Shown here: positions 35,108-45,583 of the stretch, piece by piece
How the letters are laid out: each line of letters opens with the position of its first letter
Position numbering within the stretch: the stretch's first letter is position 1
Source of the DNA: Mesostigma viride
Taxonomy: Eukaryota; Streptophyta; Mesostigmatophyceae; Mesostigmatales; Mesostigmataceae
Direction: 5' to 3'
Assembly: GCA_009746045.1 (NCBI GenBank)
Contig: RPFO01000595.1
Location: 1,299,123 to 1,361,122 of the forward strand
Length of the DNA stretch: 62,000 bases
Notes under the pieces: generated by a model
Databases searched by the model: none
What the model saw: the letters and a program-made list of their open reading frames with translations, nothing else
What the model was told of the DNA's origin: nothing
Position numbers and translations under genes: made by a program

Positions 35108-35536
35108 AGTTGTGCTCCCGAGTGGCATCTATCCGCTGGCCGGTAGTCGCCGGCCTGGGCGCCTAGTCAGGTGGGCATCAAAGATTGGTGTCTAGATGCT
35201 AATCGGTGCCTAAGCAAGGTACGGAAGCCAGTGCGCGCCGGGACGGTCAGAGAACCGTCGCCCTCGGTAGCACAGATCCGCTGAGTGCCGGTAGTCTCGG
35301 GTTAGAGGCTCGAGCATGCACTATCGGGTAGCCTACCGGTAGTCTCGGGTTAGAGGCTCGAGCATGCCTTATCGGTTAGCGCCGCGCCGCTGAGCTCCTT
35401 GCGGCCTGGCCAGCTGCAAGGGTTCAATAGCAATCAGTGGCGGCTGCGGGCTCAGCCTCCCACAATCGGTTCCCCAAACAACAAAAATCCCGTCTCCATC
35501 GCCGGCGTGCTAGCCAGCGGTGAAGGGCATTCAACT
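35108..35536 (+). repeat. Copia-B 5' LTR
   Basis: 429 bp, AGTTGTGCTCCCGAG...GGGCATTCAACT. It contains an internal tandem duplication of about 52 bp around GGTTAGAGGCTCGAGCATGC. The sequence after it (TGTATTCACAACAGTC) is not an obvious tRNA 3'-end primer site. Confidence 0.95.
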
Positions 35537-35812
35537 TGTATTCACAACAGTCAACATTACCGTTGACCATTTTTCTGGGCTCATGGCGCGTGGCGCGGAG
35601 CGAACGCAAGCTGCAACCCAGGACCAGGGAACGCAAGCATCAACTCCGGCGGATGGGAGTGGCGCAGCCACCGTGGCGACTGAGCCAGCTGGGGGCTCGG
35701 TCAGCACAGCTCCGGGGCAGCAGTCAGCACCAACTGCCCGGAAAGTTTTCAAGAAAGAAGAGCTGCCAAGTAAGCTGCCAGAAATTCTGACGCCGTCCGC
35801 CGTGGAGGAGTT

Positions 35813-37744
35813 CTTTTTTTTTGAGACTATATCGATGTGCACATGTCAGTTGGCTAAGCTTAGCCGCCTAGCGGCTAAGCTTAGGTAAGGTTTACGAAAA
35901 ATTTCAAACTTTTCATTAAAATTATATTAAAATATTTAAGCGCGACGCACAGCGTCTCCACAGACATTTTTCTACCTACAAAAGTCATACAATGTTAATC
36001 ATGATTCTGGCGCTGTCACAAGGTCCGGCCGGCGACTTGCGCCGGAAATGCGCGGACTACACAAAGTAATTTGGCACGTCCAGGCTGTTTGAGATCATAA
36101 AAAGACTTTCCTCACGTGACTTAGTGTTTTCCTGTTGACATCATGCCCATTTAATATTAATGCTGCTGTTACCCTGCTCATGACCATGCCCTGAATTCCA
36201 TTCTTTGGTGACTTAGTGTTTTCTTGTTTAGGGGCTGGCATGCATGCGTTGCCGTTGACATGCCATGGATGAAAAACGCCAAGAAGAGTATATGGCCCCG
36301 CTGCCACCAAAAAGCACCTGGTTGATCAACCAAGGGGATAGCCTGCACAGTGAGACACAAACACAGCAGACCCAGCAAAGCAAAATTCAGGTTGTAAGCG
36401 AGTGGAGATTACTTTTGACATGCTTGATGAAGAAATATATAACACACCTTCTATTGTCACACCTTCTAAATAGTTGATTGATCACCTTATACACCACGTA
36501 AACATGCTAGCAGACGCGCTCTTCAGTCCAGTGAAAATCCACGTGCGAAGCAAGTCAGCTTACGCAGAAAGCACCATGAATGTAAATGACGCCCCAAACC
36601 CGTGACCAGGCAAGCATCCAGAGGGGCTTTCCAAGCCCAGTATATTCCAGAAAAAAGCATCACAGATCCTTGGGCAACCGAACGGACGTTAACGGACATT
36701 CGAAGGACCATGAAGATGGCGTCCTGCACGGCTAAGAAAATAAAACTGAACGCAACGCTACGCTATGTCTTTGCTGCGACTAGGTGGATTCGGTGAAAAG
36801 GAAAGAACGCAACCATGAAAATGCATCAGAGTAGGTAGTACCCCGGTAGGTAGAGAGAGCAGGTAGTACCCCGGTAGGTAGTACGCCTCACCATCGGCAT
36901 CGCCAGTTACGTCCCGTGGCAAGAAAATCCAGCGTTCTTTCCAATATGATGACACCAGAAACTCGTCGGCCCCACCCCACGCCTTCCACGAACAGCAAAC
37001 TGATTTTACTAGGCACCCAGTACGTAAAGCAATTAAGCATGATACTACAATACCTAAATCTACAACGACATTCCATTTCCAGGTCGCCATAGCGACGCGG
37101 ACCTCTCCCACGCAGGTATCACTCCGTTGACGCACCTCCAGCTCAGAAAATTTCGTACTTGCTCTTCAAACATAAAATTTTGACGTATACCATGGCTGCG
37201 CATTCCCCATCCCAATTTTCTAGCGTACGTTTCCTGCCATCGCCAGCCATCAAATTGCTCGCGGAGCACGTCACTTAGTTTCGTCCGGCGGCGTGGCCTG
37301 CGGCTGCGTCGTTTCGGTGGTCTTATCGATTTCGGGTCGTTTCCGTTGGATTTGTGACCGTTGGGGCCGAAGGCCGTTTGTTTTCCGTAGTTTGCTTGTT
37401 TTGGATTGGTTGTTTATGTGTAGTATTTTGTAGTATTCTGGACGGACGACCCGAGCCGCTAACTTAGCGGGTTTATCGCGGCCGTTGGATCCATCATCGT
37501 ACGCTCCAGATTGTCGGCGGCTAACGTTTTAACTTTTTTCATTTTGCCTTCGTATATCAAGTAACGTGCGTGTTTGCAACTTGCCCGTTGAAACTCTACG
37601 GCGGAGCCAATTTTCGGAAGAACCTCACCCTTATGCTTGCAAATTCGGGACAAATTCGGTGGATGTATGTATGTATGGATGGATGGATTGACGGATTTTC
37701 ATCCCCTATTCCTATGTTTTCTCACGTGTACGGCCTTATAAGCT
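35813..37744. mobile_element. Insertion in Copia-B gag, borders unresolved
   Basis: About 1.9 kb of AT-richer DNA separates the two gag parts. Near its left side is a hairpin with 14-bp arms and a 3-nt loop (35854-35884, CTAAGCTTAGCCGC). Near its right side is an inverted copy of gag sequence (37600-37624). A minus-strand stretch at 37459-37653 (KIGSAVEFQRASCKHARYLI) looks protein-like but is unidentified. No clean TIR or target duplication was found. Confidence 0.45.
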
Positions 37745-37792
37745 TCGCCAATTCTGGCGAACCTAACGGTTCTTCCGAAAATTGGCTCCGCC
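37600..37792. repeat. 25-bp perfect inverted repeat pair around gag sequence
   Basis: 37600-37624 is the exact reverse complement of 37768-37792. The right arm is coding for gag (SSENWLR). The interval contains GGATGTATG and GGATGGATGG repeats. It may be a MITE or an inverted duplication formed with the insertion. Confidence 0.7.
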
Positions 37793-38769
37793 AGATTAAC
37801 AGCCTGGGCGAGCTCCGGCAGGACTACAACGAACTGTCCGACGCAGTTTTCCTCACCAAGCTGCGCCGGTCAGAGGTATGCAACGAGTCTACGGGTAATG
37901 CGGACGTGCGAGGGGTCATTATCAACGCCAGCAAAGAGGCGTGGACCTGGCCCGACACAGTGAAGGCCCTGCAAGAGGTGCTCGACACCTCAAGCTTTCC
38001 TGACGAGGAAAAGGAGGGGCAGGCGCTGGTGCGCAACCTGTCGCTTGACCCCAATTACCTCAGCTCGGACATGGCCAGATTCGCGGCCCAGGTCCGGAGC
38101 AAGGGTGTCTTGAAGCACATGAGTAGCGAATATTTACTCAGCGCAGTTCTGGATGCGCTGGGGCTGACGCCAGAGAGCCGTGCCAATGTCAAGGCCGGTC
38201 TCGGCATGAAAATTGCGCTAGCTTCTTCCGTGGTAGTGGGCACCCCGGACGACCAGAAACGGTTCAACGCAGCCATGGCGCACCTCCGAGAGATGTTCAA
38301 GGACCGGGGCGGCCCCAGGCGTAACAACAAGCTGCCGACAGTTGCTCAGGTAAACCCTGTGCCTGCCTCGACCCCGCCAGCAGCTTCTCTGTCGGACTTG
38401 ACCACTCTTGTTACCCAGCTGTCCACGACGGTGGCCGACAACGTGGTGCGAATGTTGGGTGGCAAACGCCGAGCTCGCGGTGGTCGGCACAACCAGAACG
38501 CGTCCAGCAAACGCGGGCCGGGAGGCGGTCAGGGCAAGCAGCCTCGACAGGAGGGCGGCGCTGGCAGGCAGCAACAGCAGCAGGGTGGCGTCCCCAAGGA
38601 GAAGGTCGTCTGCGAGCGGTGCACCGGCGTGGGGCACACCGAGGCCAACTGCACGCTGCGGCTGGACCTCGGCAAGGCGACTCGAGTGTGCCGGCGCTGC
38701 TGGGCGGTTCGGCTTCCTGGACACGACCCCAACACATGCCGCGCCCCACGGCCAGCCATGCCCAAGTGA

Positions 38770-40510
38770 CGTCATAGAGGTGATGTGTGTCGCGGTGAGT
38801 CGGCTAGGCGTGAGGATGCTGTGCCTTGTAGTCCTAATGTTCCCACGTCCGTGGTTCAGAATGGAAGTGCAAGTGCTGCAGCTGATCAGGAGTGCGTGCC
38901 CAGCGTGGTCGCAATAGAGCCTGAACACGCCCTTCCGGAGCTCACCCCTTCAGGTGAGATAGTGCCGGCAGATGCCGAGGTAGCCCCTCACGTAGACGTG
39001 GAGTTGGGTCGCCGCCTCAGTAAGGCCTCACTAGAGCACATTGCCGACAGGAATGCACATGCAGAGAGCTTGGCGGGGCAGGTGCCTAGCATAGAAGGGG
39101 ATGGCACCACCCCCACGGCCATAGGATTGCGGATGCTTGCTCACCAGATTCACCTTGCGGTGGGTCATGTGGCGGGGCAAACGCTAGACTGGGCGACTCG
39201 GCTTATGGGGGCGCCGGGGTTGAAGGTCGCTCAGGCGGAGTTAGAGGAGTGCCACGCATGCGCAAGTGTCAGGAAGAAGCGTAGGCGCTGGCATGCTAAG
39301 ACTCCTTCCCCGTACCGGGGGAGGTTAGTGGGGGATGTCATGCATTTGGAGGAGGGGGACTATTATTTGGTCTTGATGGATCGCTATACCAAGTTCCTAG
39401 CCATCGAGCCCCTGCCAAGCATGGTAGAGGAGTCCTTGTGGCGGGGGCTGCGCATTGCCATGTCTCACTTCTTTCCCATTTCTGAGGTCATGTTGGACCA
39501 ACAATTTGATTGCATTGTGGGGCGGGAGGGCTGTGAGATGGTGGTTATTGCTGGGCGGCAGGACCATGGCAACTTGGGGCTGATTGATAGGCACATCAGC
39601 AGCGTAAAGGGCATGGCAGCCAAGCAGCAGGCCAGCGGGTTAGGATTCAAGCCCGCGGGGCAGCCTTATGCACAACGCGCGCTGTGGTGCCGCTTGCTCA
39701 TGGACAAGTACAACAGCCAGGTGCTTTTCAAGCTGCCCCAGGGACTAGGTCTTATTACCGCGCGGGGGCTGCAGTCGGGCATTTACCCTCCGGACGTGGC
39801 AGACCATTGGGAGGCCCACCTCGCTACCACCGCTGAGGTTAGGCGGCAGTTAGACCGCACCCAGCCTGACTTGTCGCAGGAGTGGGAGCTGGGGGAGTTG
39901 GTCTTGTTTCACAAGGAGAATTCCTTTGGCAAGCGGGGGCAGATGCAAGGGCCAGGCATGGTGGTGGATTTGGACTGGGTGCATAGGCGGGTGAAGGTGC
40001 ACTGGGAGCATAGGGACTATCTCATCCCGTGGGATAAGGTGTATCGGTACAAGGCGTCCGATGCCCAGGTCCAGGCGGCCAAGGAGCACAGCCGCCAGCT
40101 CGGTTGGGATGTGGATAGCCGGCCGGCCAAGCGGGCCCGGCTGGAACCTGTCCTACCCACCCCACTTGGGGTGGCTGTGCATGATGCGCTTGTTGCCCAC
40201 CCCCCTGCAGGCGCCGCGCCGGAGCAAGTCCCCGGGGTCGACGCGGGGGCGCTACCTCAGCCCCTCCCCGCGACCCCAGCAGCGCCCACCGTGGCGGCGC
40301 CGGACACATCGTCAGGCGCGGGCGTGGGCTCCCAGCTGGCCCACGTCCTCCGACAGCTGCTCAAGGCGGACAAGCTCAAGGCGGCGGCAGCGGGGGGTGC
40401 GGCACAAGTCAGCCGCGTCATGCCAGATAAGTGCCCCACGGTTGTGACTGAAGCTCATGATGTTCCCTCTAGGCATATTGCGGCCATAGATACCATGGCA
40501 GGGTGTCTAT
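38770..40510 (+). CDS. Copia-B pol: integrase
   Basis: In frame with gag after the single TGA. The HHCC domain is HQIHLAVGH ... CHAC near 39140-39265. The core has GDVMHLEEGDYYLVLMDRYT (first Asp) and VMLDQQFDCIV (second Asp). The third position, 30 residues on, is Asp in GLIDRHI rather than Glu. A basic C-terminal region (GELVLFHKENSFGKRGQMQG) and a Pro/Ala linker follow. At RHIAAIDTMAG (about 40475-40505) the protease-like domain starts and a -1 shift moves to the next frame. No protease lies between gag and integrase. Confidence 0.8.
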
Positions 40511-42518
40511 CACGAGCCCGGCGGCGGCCGAGGCCTATTACCCTTTGCTGCCCAGTAGTTGGAAGGAGGTTGCGGGGTTTGACGGGCAGCGGGCCTATAA
40601 GGTGGCTGGGCAGGTGCTCATGCCCATCCTAGGGGTAGATGTCCCTGTGCAAGTGCTAGAGGGTTACAAGGGGATCACCCTCATAGGTAACCCTTTTGTT
40701 TCCCTCCCCGGGTTTTCTGTGTCAGCCGGCTTGGTGACCCTCGAGGGGGTGGGGAGCATAGGCTTGTACCAATATCACGTAGCGCTTGCAGCCCTCACGG
40801 GCCGGGGTCCCCCCGAGGCTATTAATCACCCTGAGGATTATGCCACTGCAGTAGGGGCCATTCGCGGGGCGGAATATACGGCAGAGCCGCTGGTAGCCGA
40901 TGTCACGCAGCCGCAGAAGTGTCACCCCAGCAGTCTTGGCATTTTTCCCTGGAGCATCGCCACTAAATCTCCTGTTAGTTATCCGCAGTTTAAGGAGGAC
41001 TGCCGTGACCCTGTCAAGTTCCATAAGTGGCGCGCGGCTTTCTTGCGCGCGCAGCTGGAGTGGGCGATGTATGGGGTGTATGGGGAGTTGATGGAGGTGC
41101 CGCAAGGGGCGGTAAAGCTGAACTTGAAGTTTGTGCTCAAGTATAAGCAGGTCCTCCCCACTGACCCTGTCACATTTCATGTACGGCCCTGTGTCACGGA
41201 GTTTAGGGGCTCGTCTGAGTTGTCGGAGGAGGAATTGTTTACGCCCGGGCTGTCGCAGACCACTAGCCGGGTGTTAACATCGGTGTTCTTGGGGCTGTTG
41301 GATCGGGGGTTGGACTATGCCATGGCCTGCTCAGATTTTCAGCGGGCCTTTCTCCATAGCGACCCGGCAGTGGCCGAGGAAGTGTGGCGTGGCACGGTGT
41401 ATGTGGTCAAGGTCCCTTTGGTGTGGCAGGGGGAGCTGCGGTGTGTGTACTTGCGGCTTCTCCTTGGTGTGGAGGGCCTGCAGTCTAGCCCCATCATCTT
41501 TCGCAAGACGGCTGAACGCATCTTTGCTAGCATGGGGGCGGTGTTTTCCCGCATCGATAGCAACCTCTTTCACATCCACACACCCAACCCACACGAGCCC
41601 GCGTTCATGCAATGGCATGGGGATGACTGGCGGCTTATTGGACCCCGGGCGTGGGTCCGGCAGTTCATAACCGCTGTGGCCAAGCTTTTGCCCACTAGCC
41701 GCACGTTGTGGCTGGACCCCGACACCCCCGTCCCTTTCTGTGGCCTAACCTACACTTTGCACCGCACACCGGTTGGCTGGTGCATTGACATGGCGGCCAA
41801 GCAGGAATACGCCGACAAGCTCGCGCAATCGCTGCCTGAGCGGCTGGATGCGTCCGCGGGACCGCACTTGCGCGGCCAGCTGGGGTGGCTCGCGGGCACG
41901 GTGCGACCCGACCTGTCCATCTACGCGCGTGCGCCCGACGCCGTGCTTGCGGGCATGGGAGCGCAGCATCTTCGGACGCAAGTCTTGGCGTCACCGGGCC
42001 TGCGCGTGTGGGGGGTTGATATCACCCGCCCGGTGGCAATGACCATTTACTCTGACGCGAACCTGGAGTCGCGTACCATCACGCAGCTGCGCGCGCGGGA
42101 GGCGGCCATCTTTTTTCTTGATAGCCCCACTGGGCAGCCCACTATTGTCGACTGGTATAGCCGCATCCATCAGCGGGTAGTGGTAGACAGCAATCGCGCG
42201 GAGTGTCGCGCGTTCATTTCCGCTGTCGACCATGCGTGTTATGTGCAGCATCTTTTGCAATGGATTGCGGATAAGGCCCGCGTGGCGCTGTCGCTCCGCA
42301 TGCGGCTGTGCACAGATAGCAAGTCAATAATTGAGTTTCTGAATAACCCGCTCGCCTCCACCACCAAACTAGATTACCTTGTGTTGGCCGAGTCCGCCAC
42401 GGTGTTGGATGAGCGGCGGTGGATCCCCGAGAGCGAGAATATTGCCGATGCCTTGACCAAGCCAGCGATGCTGTCGGGGCCTCAGTACAAGCTGCTGCGG
42501 CAGCTCATGATGACATGA
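40503..42518 (+). CDS. Copia-B pol: protease-like domain, RT and RNase H
   Basis: Begins SITSPAAAEAYYPLLPSSW, continuing the protease-like domain from IDTMAG in the previous frame. VPVQVLEGYKG and LIGNPF match its C-terminal half. RT shows YGVYGELMEVPQGAVKLNLK, EELFTPGLSQTTSR, SDFQRAFLHSD and MQWHGDDWRLIG (HGDD). RNase H has YSDANLESR, DSNRAECRA, TDSKSIIEFL and ADALTK. It ends at TGA 42516-42518. This is the most intact pol in the window. Confidence 0.9.
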   Translation: MSITSPAAAEAYYPLLPSSWKEVAGFDGQRAYKVAGQVLMPILGVDVPVQVLEGYKGITLIGNPFVSLPGFSVSAGLVTLEGVGSIGLYQYHVALAALTGRGPPEAINHPEDYATAVGAIRGAEYTAEPLVADVTQPQKCHPSSLGIFPWSIATKSPVSYPQFKEDCRDPVKFHKWRAAFLRAQLEWAMYGVYGELMEVPQGAVKLNLKFVLKYKQVLPTDPVTFHVRPCVTEFRGSSELSEEELFTPGLSQTTSRVLTSVFLGLLDRGLDYAMACSDFQRAFLHSDPAVAEEVWRGTVYVVKVPLVWQGELRCVYLRLLLGVEGLQSSPIIFRKTAERIFASMGAVFSRIDSNLFHIHTPNPHEPAFMQWHGDDWRLIGPRAWVRQFITAVAKLLPTSRTLWLDPDTPVPFCGLTYTLHRTPVGWCIDMAAKQEYADKLAQSLPERLDASAGPHLRGQLGWLAGTVRPDLSIYARAPDAVLAGMGAQHLRTQVLASPGLRVWGVDITRPVAMTIYSDANLESRTITQLRAREAAIFFLDSPTGQPTIVDWYSRIHQRVVVDSNRAECRAFISAVDHACYVQHLLQWIADKARVALSLRMRLCTDSKSIIEFLNNPLASTTKLDYLVLAESATVLDERRWIPESENIADALTKPAMLSGPQYKLLRQLMMT

Positions 42519-42855
42519 GTTTTTTTTACCGTGTGACCTGTCGTCTTTTTGCATGGGAATGGGCGCTTCTTTCATCTGTGAATACATTTCCCTAGACCTG
42601 ACAGGCGGCCAGTGTGCCTAATAATGATGCATGTGGTGCAGTTGCACCCAAGTAGAAAAGGAGGCCGGGAGCAAAGCCCGGGTGTTTTTGGCGTGCTCAG
42701 ATCCCAGCGTAGGGCACCCTCCTTGGGGTTTAGGATTTGGGGACGGCCAGTGTGCCGTTACGTGTTTCTCTACTTGAACGTACGTAGGGTCAGTGCTACC
42801 CTATTGCCCCTCGCTTTAAATAATTTATGATAATTATTTAAAAAGAAAGTATGGG
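42519..42855 (+). other. Copia-B 3' non-coding region and polypurine tract
   Basis: From about 42575 it is nearly identical to 12737-13018 in the rearranged derivative. AAAAAGAAAGTATGGG directly before the 3' LTR is the likely polypurine tract. Confidence 0.75.
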
Positions 42856-43284
42856 AGTTGTGCTCCCGAGTGGCATCTATCCGCTGGCCGGTAGTCGCCG
42901 GCCTGGGCGCCTAGTCAGGTGGGCATCAAAGATTGGTGTCTAGATGCTAATCGGTGCCTAAGCAAGGTACGGAAGCCAGTGCGCGCCGGGACGGTCAGAG
43001 AACCGTCGCCCTCGGTAGCACAGATCCGCTGAGTGCCGGTAGTCTCGGGTTAGAGGCTCGAGCATGCACTATCGGGTAGCCTACCGGTAGTCTCGGGTTA
43101 GAGGCTCGAGCATGCCTTATCGGTTAGCGCCGCGCCGCTGAGCTCCTTGCGGCCTGGCCAGCTGCAAGGGTTCAATAGCAATCAGTGGCGGCTGCGGGCT
43201 CAGCCTCCCACAATCGGTTCCCCAAACAACAAAAATCCCGTCTCCATCGCCGGCGTGCTAGCCAGCGGTGAAGGGCATTCAACT
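42856..43284 (+). repeat. Copia-B 3' LTR
   Basis: 429 bp, apparently identical to 35108-35536. It is followed by the CCGTG target duplication, after which the Copia-A RNase H region resumes. Confidence 0.95.
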
Positions 43285-43289
43285 CCGTG

Positions 43290-44192
43290 CTGTTCTGCAT
43301 CAGTTCTATGCAGATCTCGCTAAGCGTTTCCCTGTGGGCGAGCTGCAGGTGGTGGACCAGCAGACTCCGCGTGTCTTCTGCGGTGTAGTGCAGACCCTGC
43401 GAGTGACGTCTGGTAGGCATCAGATGCACCTGGGTATTCCTGACAAGTATCGGGAGGAGCTGATGGGCTCGGTGGATGAGCTGTGTGGTAAGGGCCTGTG
43501 GAGCCGCCTGCGTGGCAAGCTAGGCTGGATGGCGGCAGTGTGTGCGCCCGATCTGGTGGTGCTGAGTAGGACGGTAGATGACGTGTTGTCGCAAGTCCAT
43601 CCGTCGGTTGTGAGGCAGTATGTGGCCGAGAGCCAAGGTGTGGTGCTTTCTGGCCTGTCGGTCTCTCAGCCCGCTGTTCTTCACTGCTTTGCAGATACGT
43701 CGGGTGAGGGCAGGGAACTGACCAAGCTGAGGGCACGGATGGGTGGTCTGTTTGTGCTCTGTAACCCAGGGGGTCGGGGATCGCTGTGTGGGTGGTATTC
43801 GAGACTGTGCAGGCGTGTGGCAGTTGGCTCTGACACTAACGAGTGCCGTGGTGTGTGTGAGTGTATCAAGGCTTCGCTGTACCTCGAGCAGTTCTTGCGC
43901 TGGATGGGCAAGTGGATGGGTGTCCGTTTGGTGCTGACGACAACTGTGCATACGGATAGCCAGCCGCTTGTGAGCTTTATCCTCAACATGCAGCCTGTCC
44001 AGAACGCGTGACCTCGATTTCCTGCTGTTGAAGGAGCTGTCTTACGCGGTGAGCGTTCTCCATCTGCCGGGGAGGCTGAACCCGGCGGACGCGGTGACCA
44101 AGCTGTTTGCAGCAGCGCGAGAGCAGTATCGCATCTTGCGGATGGTGATGGCAGGTTCTCTTGGGGATCTGCGGGAGCTGTTGGTTGTTTGA
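43290..44192 (+). pseudogene. Copia-A RNase H, frameshifted near its end
   Basis: Resumes VLHQFYADLAKRFPVGELQV, with FADTSGEGRELTKLRARMGG, GSDTNECRGVCE and HTDSQPLVSF carrying the acidic residues. A shift near 44008 moves DLDFLLLKELSYAV...NPADAVTKL into another frame, which stops near 44190. RNase H removes the RNA strand during reverse transcription. Confidence 0.8.
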
Positions 44193-44678
44193 GCTTGGAC
44201 CCTGAGGAATTTTAGCCTGTGGCCAATTTGAGAACGTTGTTTGGGCCGGGGGTGATCCTTATGCCTGCCCTATACTGATGGTGACCCGGCACGGTTGGAT
44301 AATTTGCTCCATAATTGATTTGGTGGGGGAGTGTCCTTGGTTGAGGACTGGTGCGGTTGGAACGGATTTGTAATGTGTATGGGTCGTGTGGGTGTGCCGG
44401 GGTCAAGGGTGGTCGTTTAGATCAGTCTTGTATTCTCGCTTGCTTACATGACTTACTTCAGACACTGGCAGTATGTGCAAGGCGTGAATGGGCGCCAAGT
44501 TAGAGGGGTTAGAGCTCCCCTAGTACATAGCGTCTTGTGCGTACTGTCTCCGAGAGTGTTTGTGAGTAACCCTTGGGTGGTGGTGGATATTGTGAGGATT
44601 GTTGGCATGTATGTCGACTGTGGGTTGTGGTTAAGTGGCCGAGTGGTGGATGTGACTGCTCGAAAGAAAAGGGGCTGG
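44193..44678 (+). other. Copia-A 3' non-coding region and polypurine tract
   Basis: No coding sequence is supported. GAAAGAAAAGGGGCTGG (about 44662-44678) directly precedes the 3' LTR and fits a polypurine tract. Confidence 0.7.
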
Positions 44679-45281
44679 TGTTATATTGTGGGCTCGCAGT
44701 CACATAAAGTATTGGAATTTGTTTATGCTCGGAATTGGCTAAGTCCGGAGGTCAGCCGGCAGCGCCGCGCTGAGGTTTATTTGCTGGGCCGGCGGTCAGT
44801 GGGAATTTATGTGTACGGTCAGGCAACGGGTCGTAGGTTCTGGCTGTGGGCTATTTTGGGTTCTGGCCATTACCGTTCGTTCCGTGGGCAACCTTGGTTC
44901 CGTACCGTTTGTCCAGGCAAGCAGTGGGGAGGATCTCGGTTGCGGTGCGTTATGTTGTGGAGTGTTGTTTGGGAATTACGTTGGTGTATTTCGGTTGGTT
45001 TGTACTTGGGTACGTTCTCAGGCCCACGCCGTTGCTCAGCGTTGGGTGAAGCCACAGAGCTACTCGCAGTGATGACCTACAGCGGAGCATTGAGTCAAAG
45101 CTGTTTTGGCGGCGTGAAAGGCCGACACGCAGGAGAAAGCTTTGAATCACGTTGCAGCAAATGCTGTCAATGGCCGACGTTGTCGACATGTCCGGGGCTG
45201 GGCGCTGAGCGAGTAATCTATTTTGTTACGTCTTTTTATTATTCGGAAATACAATACAATTAACGAATTTTAATTTTAACA
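44679..45281 (+). repeat. Copia-A 3' LTR
   Basis: 603 bp, apparently identical to 16339-16941, followed by GTCCG (45282-45286), the target duplication. Confidence 0.95.
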
Positions 45282-45583
45282 GTCCGCCCGTCGCGAGAGG
45301 GCGTCTGGCACCACGTTGTCCGCGCCCTTGACATATTGGATCTTGAACGGCGCAAACTGCGACAAGTACTCCATCCACCGCGCTTGGCGGGGCGTCAGGT
45401 TGGGCTGCACCAGGAGGTGGGTGAGCGGCCGGTGGTCGGTGTGGATCACAAGGCGGTGGGGGTCGAGATCCCCCTGCTCACTAATGGCCACCGAAAACTG
45501 GGCCCCCAGAAGATGATGACGCCACGTGTGGCAGCTGTAGACTACTGCCAGCTAGGAGTTCCTGCTGATGCACTGGGTAAATT
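45282..45583 (-). pseudogene. Gypsy RNase H, C-terminal part
   Basis: Minus strand reads TWRHHLLGAQFSVAISEQGD, then HTDHRPLTHLL and NVVPDALSRRAD, the standard RNase H to integrase connection. A one-base shift occurs near 45545. It lies between the hAT-like element (right) and Copia-A (left). The frame joins the integrase start at 16338. Confidence 0.85.

Larger units (their letters stand above)
35583..38769 (+). pseudogene. Copia-B gag, interrupted by an insertion
   Basis: The N-terminus starts at 35583 (MARGAERTQAATQDQGTQAS) and runs to about 35812 (LPEILTPSAVEEF). The main part resumes by about 37745 (FANSGEPNGSSENWLRQINS), with a helical capsid-like region and a basic Gln-rich tail. The knuckle CERCTGVGHTEANC and a second CRRCWAVRLPGHDPNTC follow. 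It ends at TGA 38767-38769; pol continues in the same frame. Confidence 0.75.
35108..43284 (+). mobile_element. Copia-B: second Ty1/copia-like element with the same domain order
   Basis: The 429-bp LTRs (35108-35536, 42856-43284) appear identical, with CCGTG duplications at 35103-35107 and 43285-43289. The LTRs start AGTTG and end CAACT, not TG...CA. The interior encodes gag with a CCHC knuckle, an in-frame TGA, integrase, a protease-like domain, RT and RNase H. It is 8.2 kb, including an insertion in gag. A rearranged derivative lies at 12621-13447. Confidence 0.9.
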
